DNA of 64,000 nt from Xanthomonas sp. SI (lineage in GTDB: Bacteria > Pseudomonadota > Gammaproteobacteria > Xanthomonadales > Xanthomonadaceae), in NCBI RefSeq assembly GCF_014236855.1, contig NZ_CP051261.1, positions 4,216,001 to 4,280,000 on the forward strand, given 5' to 3'. The notes under the pieces were generated by a model. It had not been told where the DNA came from and made no database searches. It worked only from the letters and a program-made list of their open reading frames with translations. Below are positions 43,621 through 52,470 of the stretch, one piece after another (the stretch's first letter is position 1; each line of letters begins with the position of its first letter). A program made the translations under genes and the position numbers.

Positions 43621-45520
43621 GGGTGGTCTTTTCCCAGTAGAACGGATTGTGGATGAGCTGCCACAGGCCCTTGTAGGCGGCGACCGACTGCAGCAGCCAG
43701 TACAGCGGCACGGTCAGCGCATACGGCGCCAGCCGGAAGTAGTCGCGCTTGAACGCCGCCAGCAAGGTCATGTAGATCAGGAAGCCGTTGCCCAGCAGCA
43801 GGTTGAGCAGGCTCAGGTACAGCAGCGCGGGCGGGAAGAACGGATTGAACGCATGCGTGTCGGTCAGCGCCCAGATGCCGTAGATCAGCCACATCGGCGG
43901 GGCGATCAGCGCGGTGAAGAAGGTGCCGCCGACGAAGAACTGGAAGCCCCAGAAGCCGCGGAAACCGACCGAGCGGTACAGCTGCACCGGATCGCGCATG
44001 TGCACCAGCCAGGTCTGCATGTAGCCCTTGAGCCAGCGCGAGCGCTGCCGGATCCAGTTGGGAATGCTGACGTTGGCTTCCTCGAACGTGGTCGAGTTGA
44101 CCACGCTGACCCGGTAGCCCTGCTGGGTCAGGCGCACGCCCAGGTCCGCGTCCTCGGTGACGTTGTACGGGTCCCAGGCGCGTACCTTGCGCAGGATGTC
44201 CAGGCGGAAATGGTTGGAGGTGCCGCCCAGCGGGATCGGGATGCGCAGGGTTTCCAGCGCCGGCAGGTAGAAATCGAACCACAGCGTGTATTCCAGCGTG
44301 AACATGCGCGTGAGCCAGTTCTCGTCGGCGTTGTAGTAGTTCAGCCGCGCCTGGATGCAGGCCACGTCGGCCGGCGACTTGCGGAACGCGGCGACCGCGC
44401 GCTTGAGCTGATCCGGCTCCGGCTTGTCCTCGGCGTCGTAGATGGTAAGCATCTGCCCGCGCGCGAACTGCAGCGCGTAGTTGCACGCCTTCGGCTTGGT
44501 CTTGGGCTGCGACGGCGGCACCCGGATGATCTCGAAGAACGCCTCCAGGCCCAGCGCCTTGGCCGCCTCGATGGTCTCGGTGTCGTCGGCCTCCAGCACC
44601 AGCTTCACGTCCAGCTTGGAGGTCGGGTAGTCGAGCCGGCGCAGCGCGTTGGCCAGGATCGGCAACACGTCCGGCTCCTTGTACATCGGCACCAGCACCG
44701 TATACACCGGCAGATCCTCGTCGCTGAGCGCGGCCACTTCCGCGTCGGTGACCTTGATCTCGATGCGGCGCCGCGCGCCCAGCCAGGCCAGCGCGAACTT
44801 CAGCGCGAACGTGGCCACGAAGGCGATGCCGACCACGCTGTTGAGCGCGATCAGGCTCGGCACCGGCCAGATCGCCAGCGCCAGCAGCGACAGCACCGCC
44901 ACCGTGCACAGCGACACCACCTGCTTGCGGGTGACCACCTGCTTGGCCGAATGCTCCGGCGCGTGTTCGGCGAGCAGGTTCAGCGCGTCGTGGGTGAGCT
45001 GCGCATCGGCCTGCTGCTGCAGGCCCCAGACGACATCGAACTTGGAAGTGCCGACGAAGCGCACGTCCGCGCCGTACTGGTTGCGCGCCCAGGCGAAGGT
45101 CTCCGGGCCGGGATCGGCCACCGCCAGCACCAGCCGGCCCTCTTCCATCCGCCACGGCAGCACCAGGCGCTGCGCGTAGTCGGCCAGACGCGCCGGCTCG
45201 AACAGCGCCGGGTCGATCGGCTGCTGCAGCAGGTTGACGAAGTTCAGCCCGAAATGCGCCGACAGCACCGTGTAGAAGCGCAGCGCGGTGACCCCGCGCT
45301 GGGCCAGCACCACGTCGCCCAGGCGCGAACGCCAGCGCGCCTGCAGCGCCAGCGCCTCCTGCAACTGCGCCGCGTCGATGACCCCGGCTTCGACCAGCGC
45401 AGTGCCGATCGGACTCTGCCAACCGCGCGGCTCGGGCACGCTGCCGAGCGGACCGATCGCGTCGGCGGCCATGCCGGTCGGCGCCGGAGGATTCACCGCC
45501 GCCACCGTCAGAACCGCCAC
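43568..45520 (-). CDS. xagB: XagB-like GT2 polysaccharide synthase with N-terminal MshEN module
   Basis: A 650-residue synthase. Residues 36-90 hold two MshEN-type motifs (PIGTALVEAGVIDAAQLQEAL, SRLGDVVLAQRGVTALRF), the fold that binds c-di-GMP in MshE. Helices at about 203-220 and 226-245 follow. The GT2 domain has YDAED (361-365), TEDADLG (455-461) and QRSRW (492-496), then C-terminal helices. The N-terminal place of the MshEN module is the reverse of the NfrB-like synthase at 22396. The GTG at 45520 overlaps the xagA stop; ATG at 45472 is an alternative. The trio with an outer-membrane barrel and a GT-C protein matches xagABC of X. campestris. Confidence 0.86.
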   Translation of the reverse strand: MAVLTVAAVNPPAPTGMAADAIGPLGSVPEPRGWQSPIGTALVEAGVIDAAQLQEALALQARWRSRLGDVVLAQRGVTALRFYTVLSAHFGLNFVNLLQQPIDPALFEPARLADYAQRLVLPWRMEEGRLVLAVADPGPETFAWARNQYGADVRFVGTSKFDVVWGLQQQADAQLTHDALNLLAEHAPEHSAKQVVTRKQVVSLCTVAVLSLLALAIWPVPSLIALNSVVGIAFVATFALKFALAWLGARRRIEIKVTDAEVAALSDEDLPVYTVLVPMYKEPDVLPILANALRRLDYPTSKLDVKLVLEADDTETIEAAKALGLEAFFEIIRVPPSQPKTKPKACNYALQFARGQMLTIYDAEDKPEPDQLKRAVAAFRKSPADVACIQARLNYYNADENWLTRMFTLEYTLWFDFYLPALETLRIPIPLGGTSNHFRLDILRKVRAWDPYNVTEDADLGVRLTQQGYRVSVVNSTTFEEANVSIPNWIRQRSRWLKGYMQTWLVHMRDPVQLYRSVGFRGFWGFQFFVGGTFFTALIAPPMWLIYGIWALTDTHAFNPFFPPALLYLSLLNLLLGNGFLIYMTLLAAFKRDYFRLAPYALTVPLYWLLQSVAAYKGLWQLIHNPFYWEKTTHGISKHMAEERRAALDD

Positions 45521-46476
45521 CAGGCGGCGACGAACGGGCCGCCGGCGCCGCCGGTGTTGCGTCCGGCCACCGGCTGCTGGTAGCCGAGCTGCAACTGGGT
45601 GCCGCCGGGCAGCGTGTGCAGCAGCGAGGCCTGCAGCTTGGTCAGGTCGTAGTTGTTGCCGCGGATCGGAGTGCCGGGCGCGTACACCGGGTTGGGACCA
45701 TTGCCGTTGCCCAGGCCCTGGATCACGTTGAGTTCGCCGATCAGCATCCAGCGCGGCGCCAGCGCCAGGCCGCTGCTGATGTCCACCCGCGCCTCGTCGG
45801 CCGAGTCGCCGCCGCGCAGGCGTACCGCCGCGCCGAGGTCCACGTAGCCGTCGAGGTTGCCGGCCCGATAGCCGCGGCCGACGCTGTAGCGCAGTTCGGC
45901 GCCGTAGTCGCCCTGCCCCAGCGCCGGATGGTCGCGGTCGTCGGCGCCCTGGCGGCTGTAGCCGGGGATCAGCGCCAGCACCTGCAGCGCGCCCTGCCAG
46001 GGGCCGTCGCGGCCGTCCGGGTCAAGGCGGTAGCGTAGGCCGACTTCCTGGTCGGCCCAGCCGGTGGTGTGCTGGTTGCCGTAGCCGCTGTCGTTGCGAT
46101 AGCCGACCTTGTCGAAATAGAAGTTGCCGACCAGGGTCAGGTCCGCGCTCAGGCCGTACTCGGCGTAGAGATTCAGTTGGTCCTGGCGGCTGCGTCCGGC
46201 ATCGGGGAAGTTCTGGTCCTGGCCGTGGCTGTTGTAGACCGCGCCGCCGTCGCTATGGCTGGCCTTGAGGATCGCCAGCGCGGCGCCGTCGTCCTGCACC
46301 CAGGCACCGGCGAAACACGGACCGGCCGCCAATGCGGCCAGGCCCAGCGCCAGCGTCGACAGCCTGCGTGCGCGCCGGGCAGGTCGGTGCCGGGCGCGGC
46401 CAGCGCCGGCCACGGAAGAGGGAGCCGCGCATAGGCGCGACCACGAGCGCAGACGCTCGCCGTACGACTGGTTCAT
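45508..46476 (-). CDS. xagA: XagA-like outer-membrane beta-barrel
   Basis: A 322-residue exported protein. The signal peptide is internal (LSTLALGLAALAAGPCFAGA, about residues 37-56), so the chosen ATG at 46476 may give a long n-region. The mature part alternates as a barrel: LNLYAEYGLSADLTLVGNFYF, GLRYRLDPDGRDGPWQGALQV, AELRYSVGRGYRAGNLDGYVD and ends VAAWWRF with the terminal Phe of outer-membrane proteins. It lies first in the operon with xagB and xagC. A Clp-type box is about 90 bases upstream and a GATTCCG hairpin lies in the leader. Export of the XagB product is the likely role. Confidence 0.8.
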   Translation of the reverse strand: MNQSYGERLRSWSRLCAAPSSVAGAGRARHRPARRARRLSTLALGLAALAAGPCFAGAWVQDDGAALAILKASHSDGGAVYNSHGQDQNFPDAGRSRQDQLNLYAEYGLSADLTLVGNFYFDKVGYRNDSGYGNQHTTGWADQEVGLRYRLDPDGRDGPWQGALQVLALIPGYSRQGADDRDHPALGQGDYGAELRYSVGRGYRAGNLDGYVDLGAAVRLRGGDSADEARVDISSGLALAPRWMLIGELNVIQGLGNGNGPNPVYAPGTPIRGNNYDLTKLQASLLHTLPGGTQLQLGYQQPVAGRNTGGAGGPFVAAWWRF

Positions 46477-46521
46477 CGCAATTGTTTCCTGGAGGGGGCC
46501 CCTGGAACAGGGAGCAGGAAA

Positions 46522-46540
46522 CGATTCCGTAGCGGAATCG
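46522..46540. promoter_or_regulatory. Hairpin in the xagA leader
   Basis: CGATTCCG, a 3-base loop and CGGAATCG form a perfect 8-bp palindrome between the Clp-type box and the xagA start. It may be an operator or an mRNA hairpin. Confidence 0.4.
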
Positions 46541-46565
46541 CGACAGGAACGTAGCACCTTTCCTA

Positions 46566-46581
46566 TGTGATTCAAATCACG
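46566..46581 (-). promoter_or_regulatory. Clp/CRP-type box upstream of xagA
   Basis: TGTGA-TTCAAA-TCACG (the inner 14 bases are a perfect palindrome) is one mismatch from TGTGA-N6-TCACA. Clp is reported to repress xagABC in X. campestris, so position and match agree. The distance to the xagA ATG is about 90 bases. Confidence 0.62.
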
Positions 46582-46646
46582 CGATAAATGAACTGCTCAT
46601 CACGCATACAGCCTGCGACAGCGCACGCACCAGCCTGGTGCTGCGT

Positions 46647-47492
46647 TCAGCCAGGACGGCGCCAGCACAGCCTGGCGAAGGTCACCCAGGCGTGCAGCCA
46701 GATCACCGCCCACACCGCCGCACGCACCGGCGCGGTGCGCGCCGGCGCCTCGAACTTGCGGAAATAGCGCCACAGCCCACGGTGTTTGTGCCATTCCACG
46801 AACCAGGGCCGCTTGCGGCTGGAAACGCCGCGCACGTGCAGCACGCGCAGGCGGTTGAACACCGCCACGGTGGCCCCGGCCTGGCGCGCGCGGCGGCACA
46901 GGTCCAGGTCCTCGGCATGCAGGCGGTAGCCGGCGTCCCAGCCGCCGATGCGGTCGAACAGCGCCCGCGGCAGCAGCATCAGCGCGCCGGAGATCGCGTC
47001 CACGCGCTGCAGCGGCTGCGCCGGATCCACCGTCACCGCCAGCCGCGAACCGGCCAGCGGATGCCGCAGCATCGCCGCGAAGTCCGGATCGCGGCGGCGC
47101 ACCGCGGCGTCGGCGCGGCCATGCTCGTCGACTTGCTCCACCCCGAGCAGCGCGTCGCCGAGCGCGGCGACCTGCGCGCGCAGCAGCGCCAGCGTGTCGG
47201 CCTCCACCATCAGGTCCGGATTGACGAACGCCAGCCACGGCGCATCGCTGGCCGCCGCGCCCTGGTTGCAGGCGCTGGCGAAACCGGGATTGTCGGGGTT
47301 GGCGACGAAGCGCACACGCCGATCCTCCAGCGCGTGGCGCTGCACGATCGCCAGGGTGTCGTCGCGCGAGGCGTTGTCGACCACGCGGATCTGGGCGACG
47401 TCCGTCGCCGCGCGCAGCCGCTGCAGGCAGGCGTCGATGGTGCTGCCGCTCTCGTAGGTCACCACCACCACGGCCATCTGCTGTTCGCTCAT
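46647..47492 (-). CDS. Glycosyltransferase family 2, rhamnosyltransferase-like
   Basis: A 281-residue cytosolic or peripheral GT-A enzyme. The nucleotide-sugar site is readable: AVVVVTYESGSTIDACLQRL, IRVVDNASRDDTLAIV, NPGFASACNQGA and LAFVNPDLMVEADTL (DxD-like NPD). The acceptor side shows ISGALMLLPRALFDRIGGWD and LHAEDLDLCRRARQAG. These match the WbbL/rhamnosyltransferase group of GT2. A C-terminal amphipathic tail (TAPVRAAVWAVIWLHAWVTFA) may touch the membrane. It lies upstream of xagA on the same strand, but 170 bases and a Clp-type box separate them, so it is probably a separate transcript. A role in LPS or EPS is likely but not assignable. Confidence 0.88.
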   Translation of the reverse strand: MSEQQMAVVVVTYESGSTIDACLQRLRAATDVAQIRVVDNASRDDTLAIVQRHALEDRRVRFVANPDNPGFASACNQGAAASDAPWLAFVNPDLMVEADTLALLRAQVAALGDALLGVEQVDEHGRADAAVRRRDPDFAAMLRHPLAGSRLAVTVDPAQPLQRVDAISGALMLLPRALFDRIGGWDAGYRLHAEDLDLCRRARQAGATVAVFNRLRVLHVRGVSSRKRPWFVEWHKHRGLWRYFRKFEAPARTAPVRAAVWAVIWLHAWVTFARLCWRRPG

Positions 47493-47860
47493 GCACCGAT
47501 TATCCGGGCAAAGCCGCGCGCGCAGAAGGCATCGCAGCTGGCCGGCGTTCGCGCGCGGCGATTCTGCGGCGTGGCGCCGCGCCGACGCGGTAGAATCTCC
47601 GGTTCCATGCCTTGCGCGGTGTAGATGACGGCTAGCGCCCACTACCGCGCGCTGCCGCCAGGATCGATACGCATCGGTCGCCCAGTTCGCTGGCGGCCGT
47701 GCATGCCGATGGCCCGGCAGCGTCGCCGCTTTTCGACCGATGTCGCCGTCGGCCGCCGCCGCAAACCCCAGCATCCCTGGTCTAGACCAACTTCCAAAAG
47801 ACGCGAAGCATCGCGCCATTGCGACGCCATGGGTGCGTCCACGCCGCCGGGACAGGCCCG
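47493..47860. other. Divergent intergenic region between the GT2 and the kinase gene
   Basis: No gene is supported in these 368 bases. A TAGAAT at 47591-47596 may be a -10 element for the + strand, without a clear -35. The palindrome at 47778-47789 is listed separately. I looked for a TPP, cobalamin or FMN riboswitch and saw none of the conserved words. Confidence 0.55.
47778..47789 (+). promoter_or_regulatory. TGGTCTAGACCA palindrome, candidate GntR/HutC-type operator
   Basis: A perfect 12-bp palindrome about 72 bases before the kinase start. It is the same word as the DasR-type operators bound by GntR/HutC regulators with UTRA domains, and a regulator of that family is encoded at 52471 at the end of this gene group. 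Confidence 0.6.
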
Positions 47861-49009
47861 ATGAGCGCGCACCAGATGCACGGCATGAGCCTGGCCCCGG
47901 CCGCGGCGGACTGGCCGCCGCTGCGCAACGACGAGGTGGACGCGCTGTTGCGGCACATGGGCCTGCCCGACACGGTCCGCGCCTTGCGCTGGCACAGCCC
48001 GCGCCCATTCTCCGCCGCGGCCGAGGTCGACAGCGCCGTGGGCACGCTGTTCGTCAAGCGCCATCACCGCAGCCTGCGCGATGCACGCACGCTGGGCGAG
48101 GAGCACCGCTTCATCGAGCACCTGCGCGCGCGCGGCATGCCGGTGCCGGTGCTGCTGCGCGCGCCCGATGGCGCCAGCGCGATCGCGCTCGGCGACTGGA
48201 CCTACGAAGTGCAGCGCGCCGCCACGGGCGAGGACCTGTACCGCGACACGGCCTCGTGGCTGCCCTTCGCCGACACCGCCCATGCGCAGGCCGCCGGGCG
48301 CGCACTCGCCCTGCTGCACCGGGCCGCGGCCGGCTACACGGCGGCGCCGCGCAGCACCACCCAGTTGGTCGCCAACCTGCGCCTGTTCGGCAGCGCCGAT
48401 CCGCTGCAGGCGCTGCAGCAGGACCTGTGCGAGCGGCCGGCACTGGCCGCCTGGCTGCAGCGGCGCGACTGGCGCGGCGACCTGCGCCGGCATCTGCTGC
48501 CGTGGCACGCGCGCGCCTGGCCGCTACTGCAAACACCGGCGCCGCCGCTGTGGACGCATGGCGACTGGCACGCCTCCAACCTGCTGTGGCAAGGCCACGG
48601 CGCGACCAGCGCGGTCAGCGCGGTGTTCGATTTCGGCCTGGCCGACCGTACTTTCGCGCTGTTCGATCTGGCCACCGCGATCGAGCGCAACCTGGTGCCG
48701 TGGCTGGAGCTGGACGCCGGCGGCCGCGCGCCCGCCGACCTCGATCAACTCGACGCGTTGCTGCACGGCTACGCGCAGCTGCTGCCGCTGGACGCGGCGC
48801 AGCTGCGCCTGCTGGCTGCGCTGTTGCCGATCGTGCATGCCGACTTCGCGCTGGCCGAGATCGACTATTTCGCCGGCATCACCGGCTCCGACGCGAATGC
48901 CGAGATCGCCTATCGTCGCTACCTGCTCGGCCATGCCGACTGGTTCGGCGGCGAGGAAGGCCAGCGCCTGCTGCGGCGGTTGCAGTGGCACGCGGACGCG
49001 GCGCGATGA
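47861..49009 (+). CDS. APH/choline-kinase-fold phosphotransferase, possible vitamin kinase
   Basis: A 382-residue cytosolic kinase of the aminoglycoside phosphotransferase fold. The nucleotide-binding lobe has VGTLFVKRHHRS with the Lys and EEHRFIEHLRARGMPVPVLL. The catalytic loop is LWTHGDWHASNLLW (His-Gly-Asp-x-His-x-x-Asn) followed by VSAVFDFGLADRTFALFDL (metal-binding Asp). These are canonical. Thiamine kinase (ThiK), choline kinase and homoserine kinase II share this fold; the placement before a TonB receptor and a PnuC transporter favours a vitamin or nucleoside substrate trapped by phosphorylation. The ATG at 47861 is favoured over a TTG at 47819. A UTRA-type operator lies 72 bases upstream. 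Confidence 0.8.
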   Translation: MSAHQMHGMSLAPAAADWPPLRNDEVDALLRHMGLPDTVRALRWHSPRPFSAAAEVDSAVGTLFVKRHHRSLRDARTLGEEHRFIEHLRARGMPVPVLLRAPDGASAIALGDWTYEVQRAATGEDLYRDTASWLPFADTAHAQAAGRALALLHRAAAGYTAAPRSTTQLVANLRLFGSADPLQALQQDLCERPALAAWLQRRDWRGDLRRHLLPWHARAWPLLQTPAPPLWTHGDWHASNLLWQGHGATSAVSAVFDFGLADRTFALFDLATAIERNLVPWLELDAGGRAPADLDQLDALLHGYAQLLPLDAAQLRLLAALLPIVHADFALAEIDYFAGITGSDANAEIAYRRYLLGHADWFGGEEGQRLLRRLQWHADAAR

Positions 49010-49162
49010 GCGTCTTGCGTTCGCTGCCGCGCGCGCCGGCGCGCCCATTGCGCGCGCATGTCAGGTCGCTCTGCCGGCATCGCGTCTGCCCTCGCCTCCG
49101 CCGTTGCCCGCGCGCAGCGGCATCCGTCTTTTCCGTTCCGACTTCCGCTTAGAGGTTCTCCC

Positions 49163-51325
49163 ATGTCCCATGCCTTCCCCGCACTCGCGCCGCTCGCCCT
49201 GGCGTTGGCGCTGGCCGCCACCGCCGCACCGGCACGCGCCGTCGATGCGGACACGCAGACACCTGTCGAGCTGGACGCGGTCAACGTGCAGGGCGAGCAA
49301 CCGCGCAACCGCTCCGCGCTGGGCGGCTACGGCGACGCCGCGCTGCTGGACACGCCCGCCTCGATCGCGGTGATCGACCGCACGCAGCTGGACGACCGCC
49401 AGGTGCGCGTGCTCAGCGAAGTGCTGCGCGCCGACGCCTCGGTCGGCGACAGCTATGCGCCGATCGGCTACTACGAGAATTTCGTGGTGCGCGGCTATTC
49501 GCTCAACGCCGCCAACAGCTACCGCATCAACGGCCTGACCGTCACCGGCGAGCAGAACGTGGCGCTGGAGAACAAGCAGCAGGTGCAGGTGCTCAAGGGC
49601 CTGTCCGGGCTGCAGTCCGGGCTCACCGAGCCGGCCGGCGTGATCGACTACACGACCAAGCGCCCGCAACAGGTGCGCATGCTGACGCTCGGCGCCGACG
49701 ACGACGGCGGCCGCTACGCCGCGGCGGACCTCGGCGACTGGTTCGGCCGCAACCGCCAGTTCGGACTGCGCGTCAACGCCGCACACGAAGACATCCGTAG
49801 CTACGTCGAGCACGCCGACGGCCACCGCAATTTCCTGTCGCTGGCCGCGGACTGGAACATCGATCCGCAATCGACGCTGCAGCTCGACGTGGAATACCAG
49901 GAGCGGCAACAGCGCTCGGTGCCCGGCTATCAATTGCTCGGCGGCGAGCGCGTACCCGGCGACGTGTCGGTGCACCGGCTGCTGGGCTACCAGCCCTGGT
50001 CCAAGCCGGTCGGCATCGACTCGCTCAATGCCCAGCTGCGCTACCAATACCGCTTCAACGACACTTGGCGCGCGCAACTGGCGGCCGCGCACAGCCGCGC
50101 GGTGATCGACGACTATTCCAGCTTCGCCTGGGGCTGCTACGGCGCGGCCAGCTGCGCCAGCGACGCGATCCCAAACTACTTCAGCCGCGAAGGCGACTAC
50201 GACCTCTACGACTACCGCAGTCCCGACGACACGCGCCGCAACGACCAGGTGCAGGCGACCGTATCCGGCAGCTTCACCACCGGCGCACTGCAGCACCAGC
50301 TCAACATCGGCGTGGACTACCTGCAGCGCACCATCGATCAGCATGGCTCGATCAACGAATTGATCGGCAGTGGCAACATCGATGCCGATCCGCCGCTGCT
50401 GGCCCAGACCGATGCCGAACTCGGCCCCAAGCGCCGGCGCCTGGACAGCACCCAGCAATCGCTGCTGGCCAGCGACCGCATCGGCATCGGCGAGGCCTGG
50501 CAGCTGCTGCTGGGCGCGCGCCAGGTGCGCTACGACGAGCGCGCCTGGGACCGCGACGGCGTGCTGACCCGCCACACCCGCCGCTCGGAGTTGCTGCCGC
50601 AGGCGGCGCTGCTGTTCAAGCCGCAGGACACGCTGTCGCTGTATGCCAGTTTCGCCAAGGGCCTGGCGCCGGGCGGCACCGCGTCGTGGTTCGCCAGCAA
50701 CGCCGACGCGATCCTCGCCCCGACCAGCGCCTATCAGACCGAAGCCGGCCTGAAATACGAGCGCGACGGCCTGGCGCTGGGCGCGGCCGTGTTCGACATC
50801 CGCCAGGCCTACCAGTACGCGCAGCCGCAGGCCGACGGCAGTTTCCTGTACCTGCAGCAGGGCCGCCTGCACAACCGCGGCATCGAACTGTCGGCCGACG
50901 GCACGATCGGCGAGCGCCTGCACCTGCAGGCCAGCGTCGCCGGCATCCGCGCGCGCGCCGAGGACACCGGCACACCGGCCTACGAAGACCACCAGGCCTT
51001 GAACGTGCCCAGGCTGCGCGCCAGCGCCCAGGCCAGCTGGGACGTGCCCGGGGCGAGCGGCCTGGCGCTGCTGGGCGGCGCGCAGTACAGCGGCGCCAAG
51101 TACGCCGACCGCAGCGGCCGCGTCGCCGTCGGCGGCTATACCGTCTACAACCTGGGCGCGCGCTACGCGACGCGGCTGGGCACGGTGCCGACCACGCTGC
51201 GGCTGAGCGTGGACAACCTGACCGACAAGCGCTACTGGCGCGACGTCGGCGACTACATGGGCGACGACTATCTGTTCCTGGGCGCGCCGCGCACGGCACG
51301 GCTGGCGCTGCAGTTCGATTTTTGA
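49163..51325 (+). CDS. TonB-dependent outer-membrane receptor
   Basis: A 720-residue ligand-gated outer-membrane transporter. After a signal peptide (LALALAATAAPARA) comes the TonB-box area (TPVELDAVNVQGEQ) and the plug (LDTPASIAVIDRTQLDDRQ, YYENFVVRGYSLNAAN, QVQVLKGLSGLQSGLTEPAGV). The barrel ends in ARLALQFDF with the terminal Phe. A Cys pair in SFAWGCYGAASCASD may close an outer loop. Plug motifs resemble siderophore receptors, but the neighbours (kinase, PnuC) suggest a vitamin or nucleoside ligand. The start at 49163 follows AGAGG at 8 bases. The 153 bases between the kinase and this gene lack a riboswitch and any clear second promoter. Confidence 0.92.
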   Translation: MSHAFPALAPLALALALAATAAPARAVDADTQTPVELDAVNVQGEQPRNRSALGGYGDAALLDTPASIAVIDRTQLDDRQVRVLSEVLRADASVGDSYAPIGYYENFVVRGYSLNAANSYRINGLTVTGEQNVALENKQQVQVLKGLSGLQSGLTEPAGVIDYTTKRPQQVRMLTLGADDDGGRYAAADLGDWFGRNRQFGLRVNAAHEDIRSYVEHADGHRNFLSLAADWNIDPQSTLQLDVEYQERQQRSVPGYQLLGGERVPGDVSVHRLLGYQPWSKPVGIDSLNAQLRYQYRFNDTWRAQLAAAHSRAVIDDYSSFAWGCYGAASCASDAIPNYFSREGDYDLYDYRSPDDTRRNDQVQATVSGSFTTGALQHQLNIGVDYLQRTIDQHGSINELIGSGNIDADPPLLAQTDAELGPKRRRLDSTQQSLLASDRIGIGEAWQLLLGARQVRYDERAWDRDGVLTRHTRRSELLPQAALLFKPQDTLSLYASFAKGLAPGGTASWFASNADAILAPTSAYQTEAGLKYERDGLALGAAVFDIRQAYQYAQPQADGSFLYLQQGRLHNRGIELSADGTIGERLHLQASVAGIRARAEDTGTPAYEDHQALNVPRLRASAQASWDVPGASGLALLGGAQYSGAKYADRSGRVAVGGYTVYNLGARYATRLGTVPTTLRLSVDNLTDKRYWRDVGDYMGDDYLFLGAPRTARLALQFDF

Positions 51326-51528
51326 GGGCCGGGATTGGGGAATCGGGATTGGGGATTCGTAAAGGCCAAGCACAGGACACGGAGCGTCACTGTCTTAGGA
51401 GTGGCCTTGGCCGCGACAGGAGTTCCCTGGGAAGCCTGTCGCGGTTGAAGCCGCTCCCACAAACGAGCGCATTGCTTCGCGCTCGCGGAACATCTCCAAT
51501 CCCTAATCTCCAATCCCTAATCCCGGCC
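51326..51528. repeat. Inverted array of GGGATTGGGGA-type repeats between the receptor and pnuC
   Basis: The left arm (51326-51359) has CCGGGATTGGGGAATCGGG and the right arm (51498-51528) its complement in words such as TCCAATCCCTAATC. The two arms enclose a degenerate REP hairpin. It is the same family as the array at 1911-2003. It interrupts an otherwise co-directional gene group. Confidence 0.65.
51396..51460. repeat. Degenerate REP hairpin
   Basis: TAGGAGTGGCCTTGGCCGCG and the partner CGCGGTTGAAGCCGCTCCCA have several changes against the family consensus, so the copy is older or of a subfamily. A single related arm is at about 52381-52409. Confidence 0.6.
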
Positions 51529-51536
51529 TTCCAACT

Positions 51537-52118
51537 ATGTCCCCCCTCGAACTTCTCGCGGTACTAGTCAATGTACTCGGCGTGTGGCTGACCGCGCGCC
51601 GCGTGCGCTGGTGCTGGCCGGTCAACGTTGTCGCGGTGCTGCTGTACGCGTGGCTGTTCTACCAATGGAAGCTGTATTCGGACATGCTGCTGCAAGGCGT
51701 CTACGTGTTCCTGCAGGGCTACGGCTGGTGGCGCTGGAGCCAGGGCCGGCTGGACCACGGCAAGGTCCAGGTCGGCCCGCTGCCGCGGCGCGAAGCGGCG
51801 CTGTCGCTGCTGGCCGGCGCCGCCGGCGCGCTGTCGCTGGGCTGGCTGATGCATCGCCATACCGATGCCGCCCTGCCGTGGCTGGACGCGGCACTGTCCG
51901 CCTTCAGCCTGGTCGCCAGCTTCTGGGCGGCACGCAAGCGCATCGCCAACTGGACCCTGTGGATCGTGCTCGACTGCCTCTACGTCGGCGTCTTCGTCTA
52001 CAAGGGGCTGTATCCCACCGCGGCGCTATACGCCGGCTTCGTGGTGCTGGCGATCTACGGCCTGCGGCTGTGGCGGGCGGACCTGCGGCGCGCCGCCGCC
52101 GCGCAGCCGTCGTCATGA
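51537..52118 (+). CDS. PnuC family vitamin/nucleoside transporter
   Basis: A 193-residue inner-membrane protein with seven hydrophobic segments. PnuC landmarks are present: LYAWLFYQWKLYSDMLLQ, VYVFLQGYGWWRWSQG, FWAARKRIANWTLWIVLDC and YKGLYPTAALYAGFVVLA. Family members transport nicotinamide riboside (PnuC), thiamine (PnuT) or riboflavin (PnuX) by facilitated diffusion, driven by phosphorylation inside the cell. The adjacent ThiK-fold kinase fits thiamine better than nicotinamide riboside, whose kinase has a different fold, but this is inference. The gene stands between a TonB receptor and a UTRA-type regulator. Confidence 0.87.
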   Translation: MSPLELLAVLVNVLGVWLTARRVRWCWPVNVVAVLLYAWLFYQWKLYSDMLLQGVYVFLQGYGWWRWSQGRLDHGKVQVGPLPRREAALSLLAGAAGALSLGWLMHRHTDAALPWLDAALSAFSLVASFWAARKRIANWTLWIVLDCLYVGVFVYKGLYPTAALYAGFVVLAIYGLRLWRADLRRAAAAQPSS

Positions 52119-52470
52119 GCCGGGGCATCCGTCTGCGCCGCGATCGACGCAGGCCGGCGTTGGCGAGCAGGCCGGAACGATGGTCGTGACCGGCACGCAA
52201 GAGGCGCAGACGATTCACGTCAGCCTGCGGTAGCCCGGCGTGCCGGTCGCGCCGCGGTGCCACGAGCGCACGCGGCATCGCTATGCTGGAGCATTCTCGA
52301 TCCCGGGCATGTGCAGTGAGCGGAGTGTTGTGCAAGCGACTGCGGGTGGCTTCGTGCCATTCGCCGCGGCAGGCGTTGCAAGCGAGGCCTGCTGAGACTG
52401 CAGTCGCTCCCACGAGTTTCGCTGCCTGCGACCATGGGCAAGAAAAGTGCAGCACCGCCACGGAGACCCC
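52119..52470. other. Intergenic region before the UTRA regulator
   Basis: No gene is supported in these 352 bases. A TATGCT near 52281 could be a -10 for the regulator. A single REP arm (TGCAGTCGCTCCCACGAG) is near 52391. A short frame ending VTGTQEAQTIHVSLR (about 52183-52233) looks like the tail of a lost gene but cannot be assigned. Confidence 0.45.

Noticed and set aside
47493..49162. TPP riboswitch upstream of the kinase or TonB receptor
   Set aside because: The conserved CTGAGA and ACCTGATC-type words are absent in both leaders.
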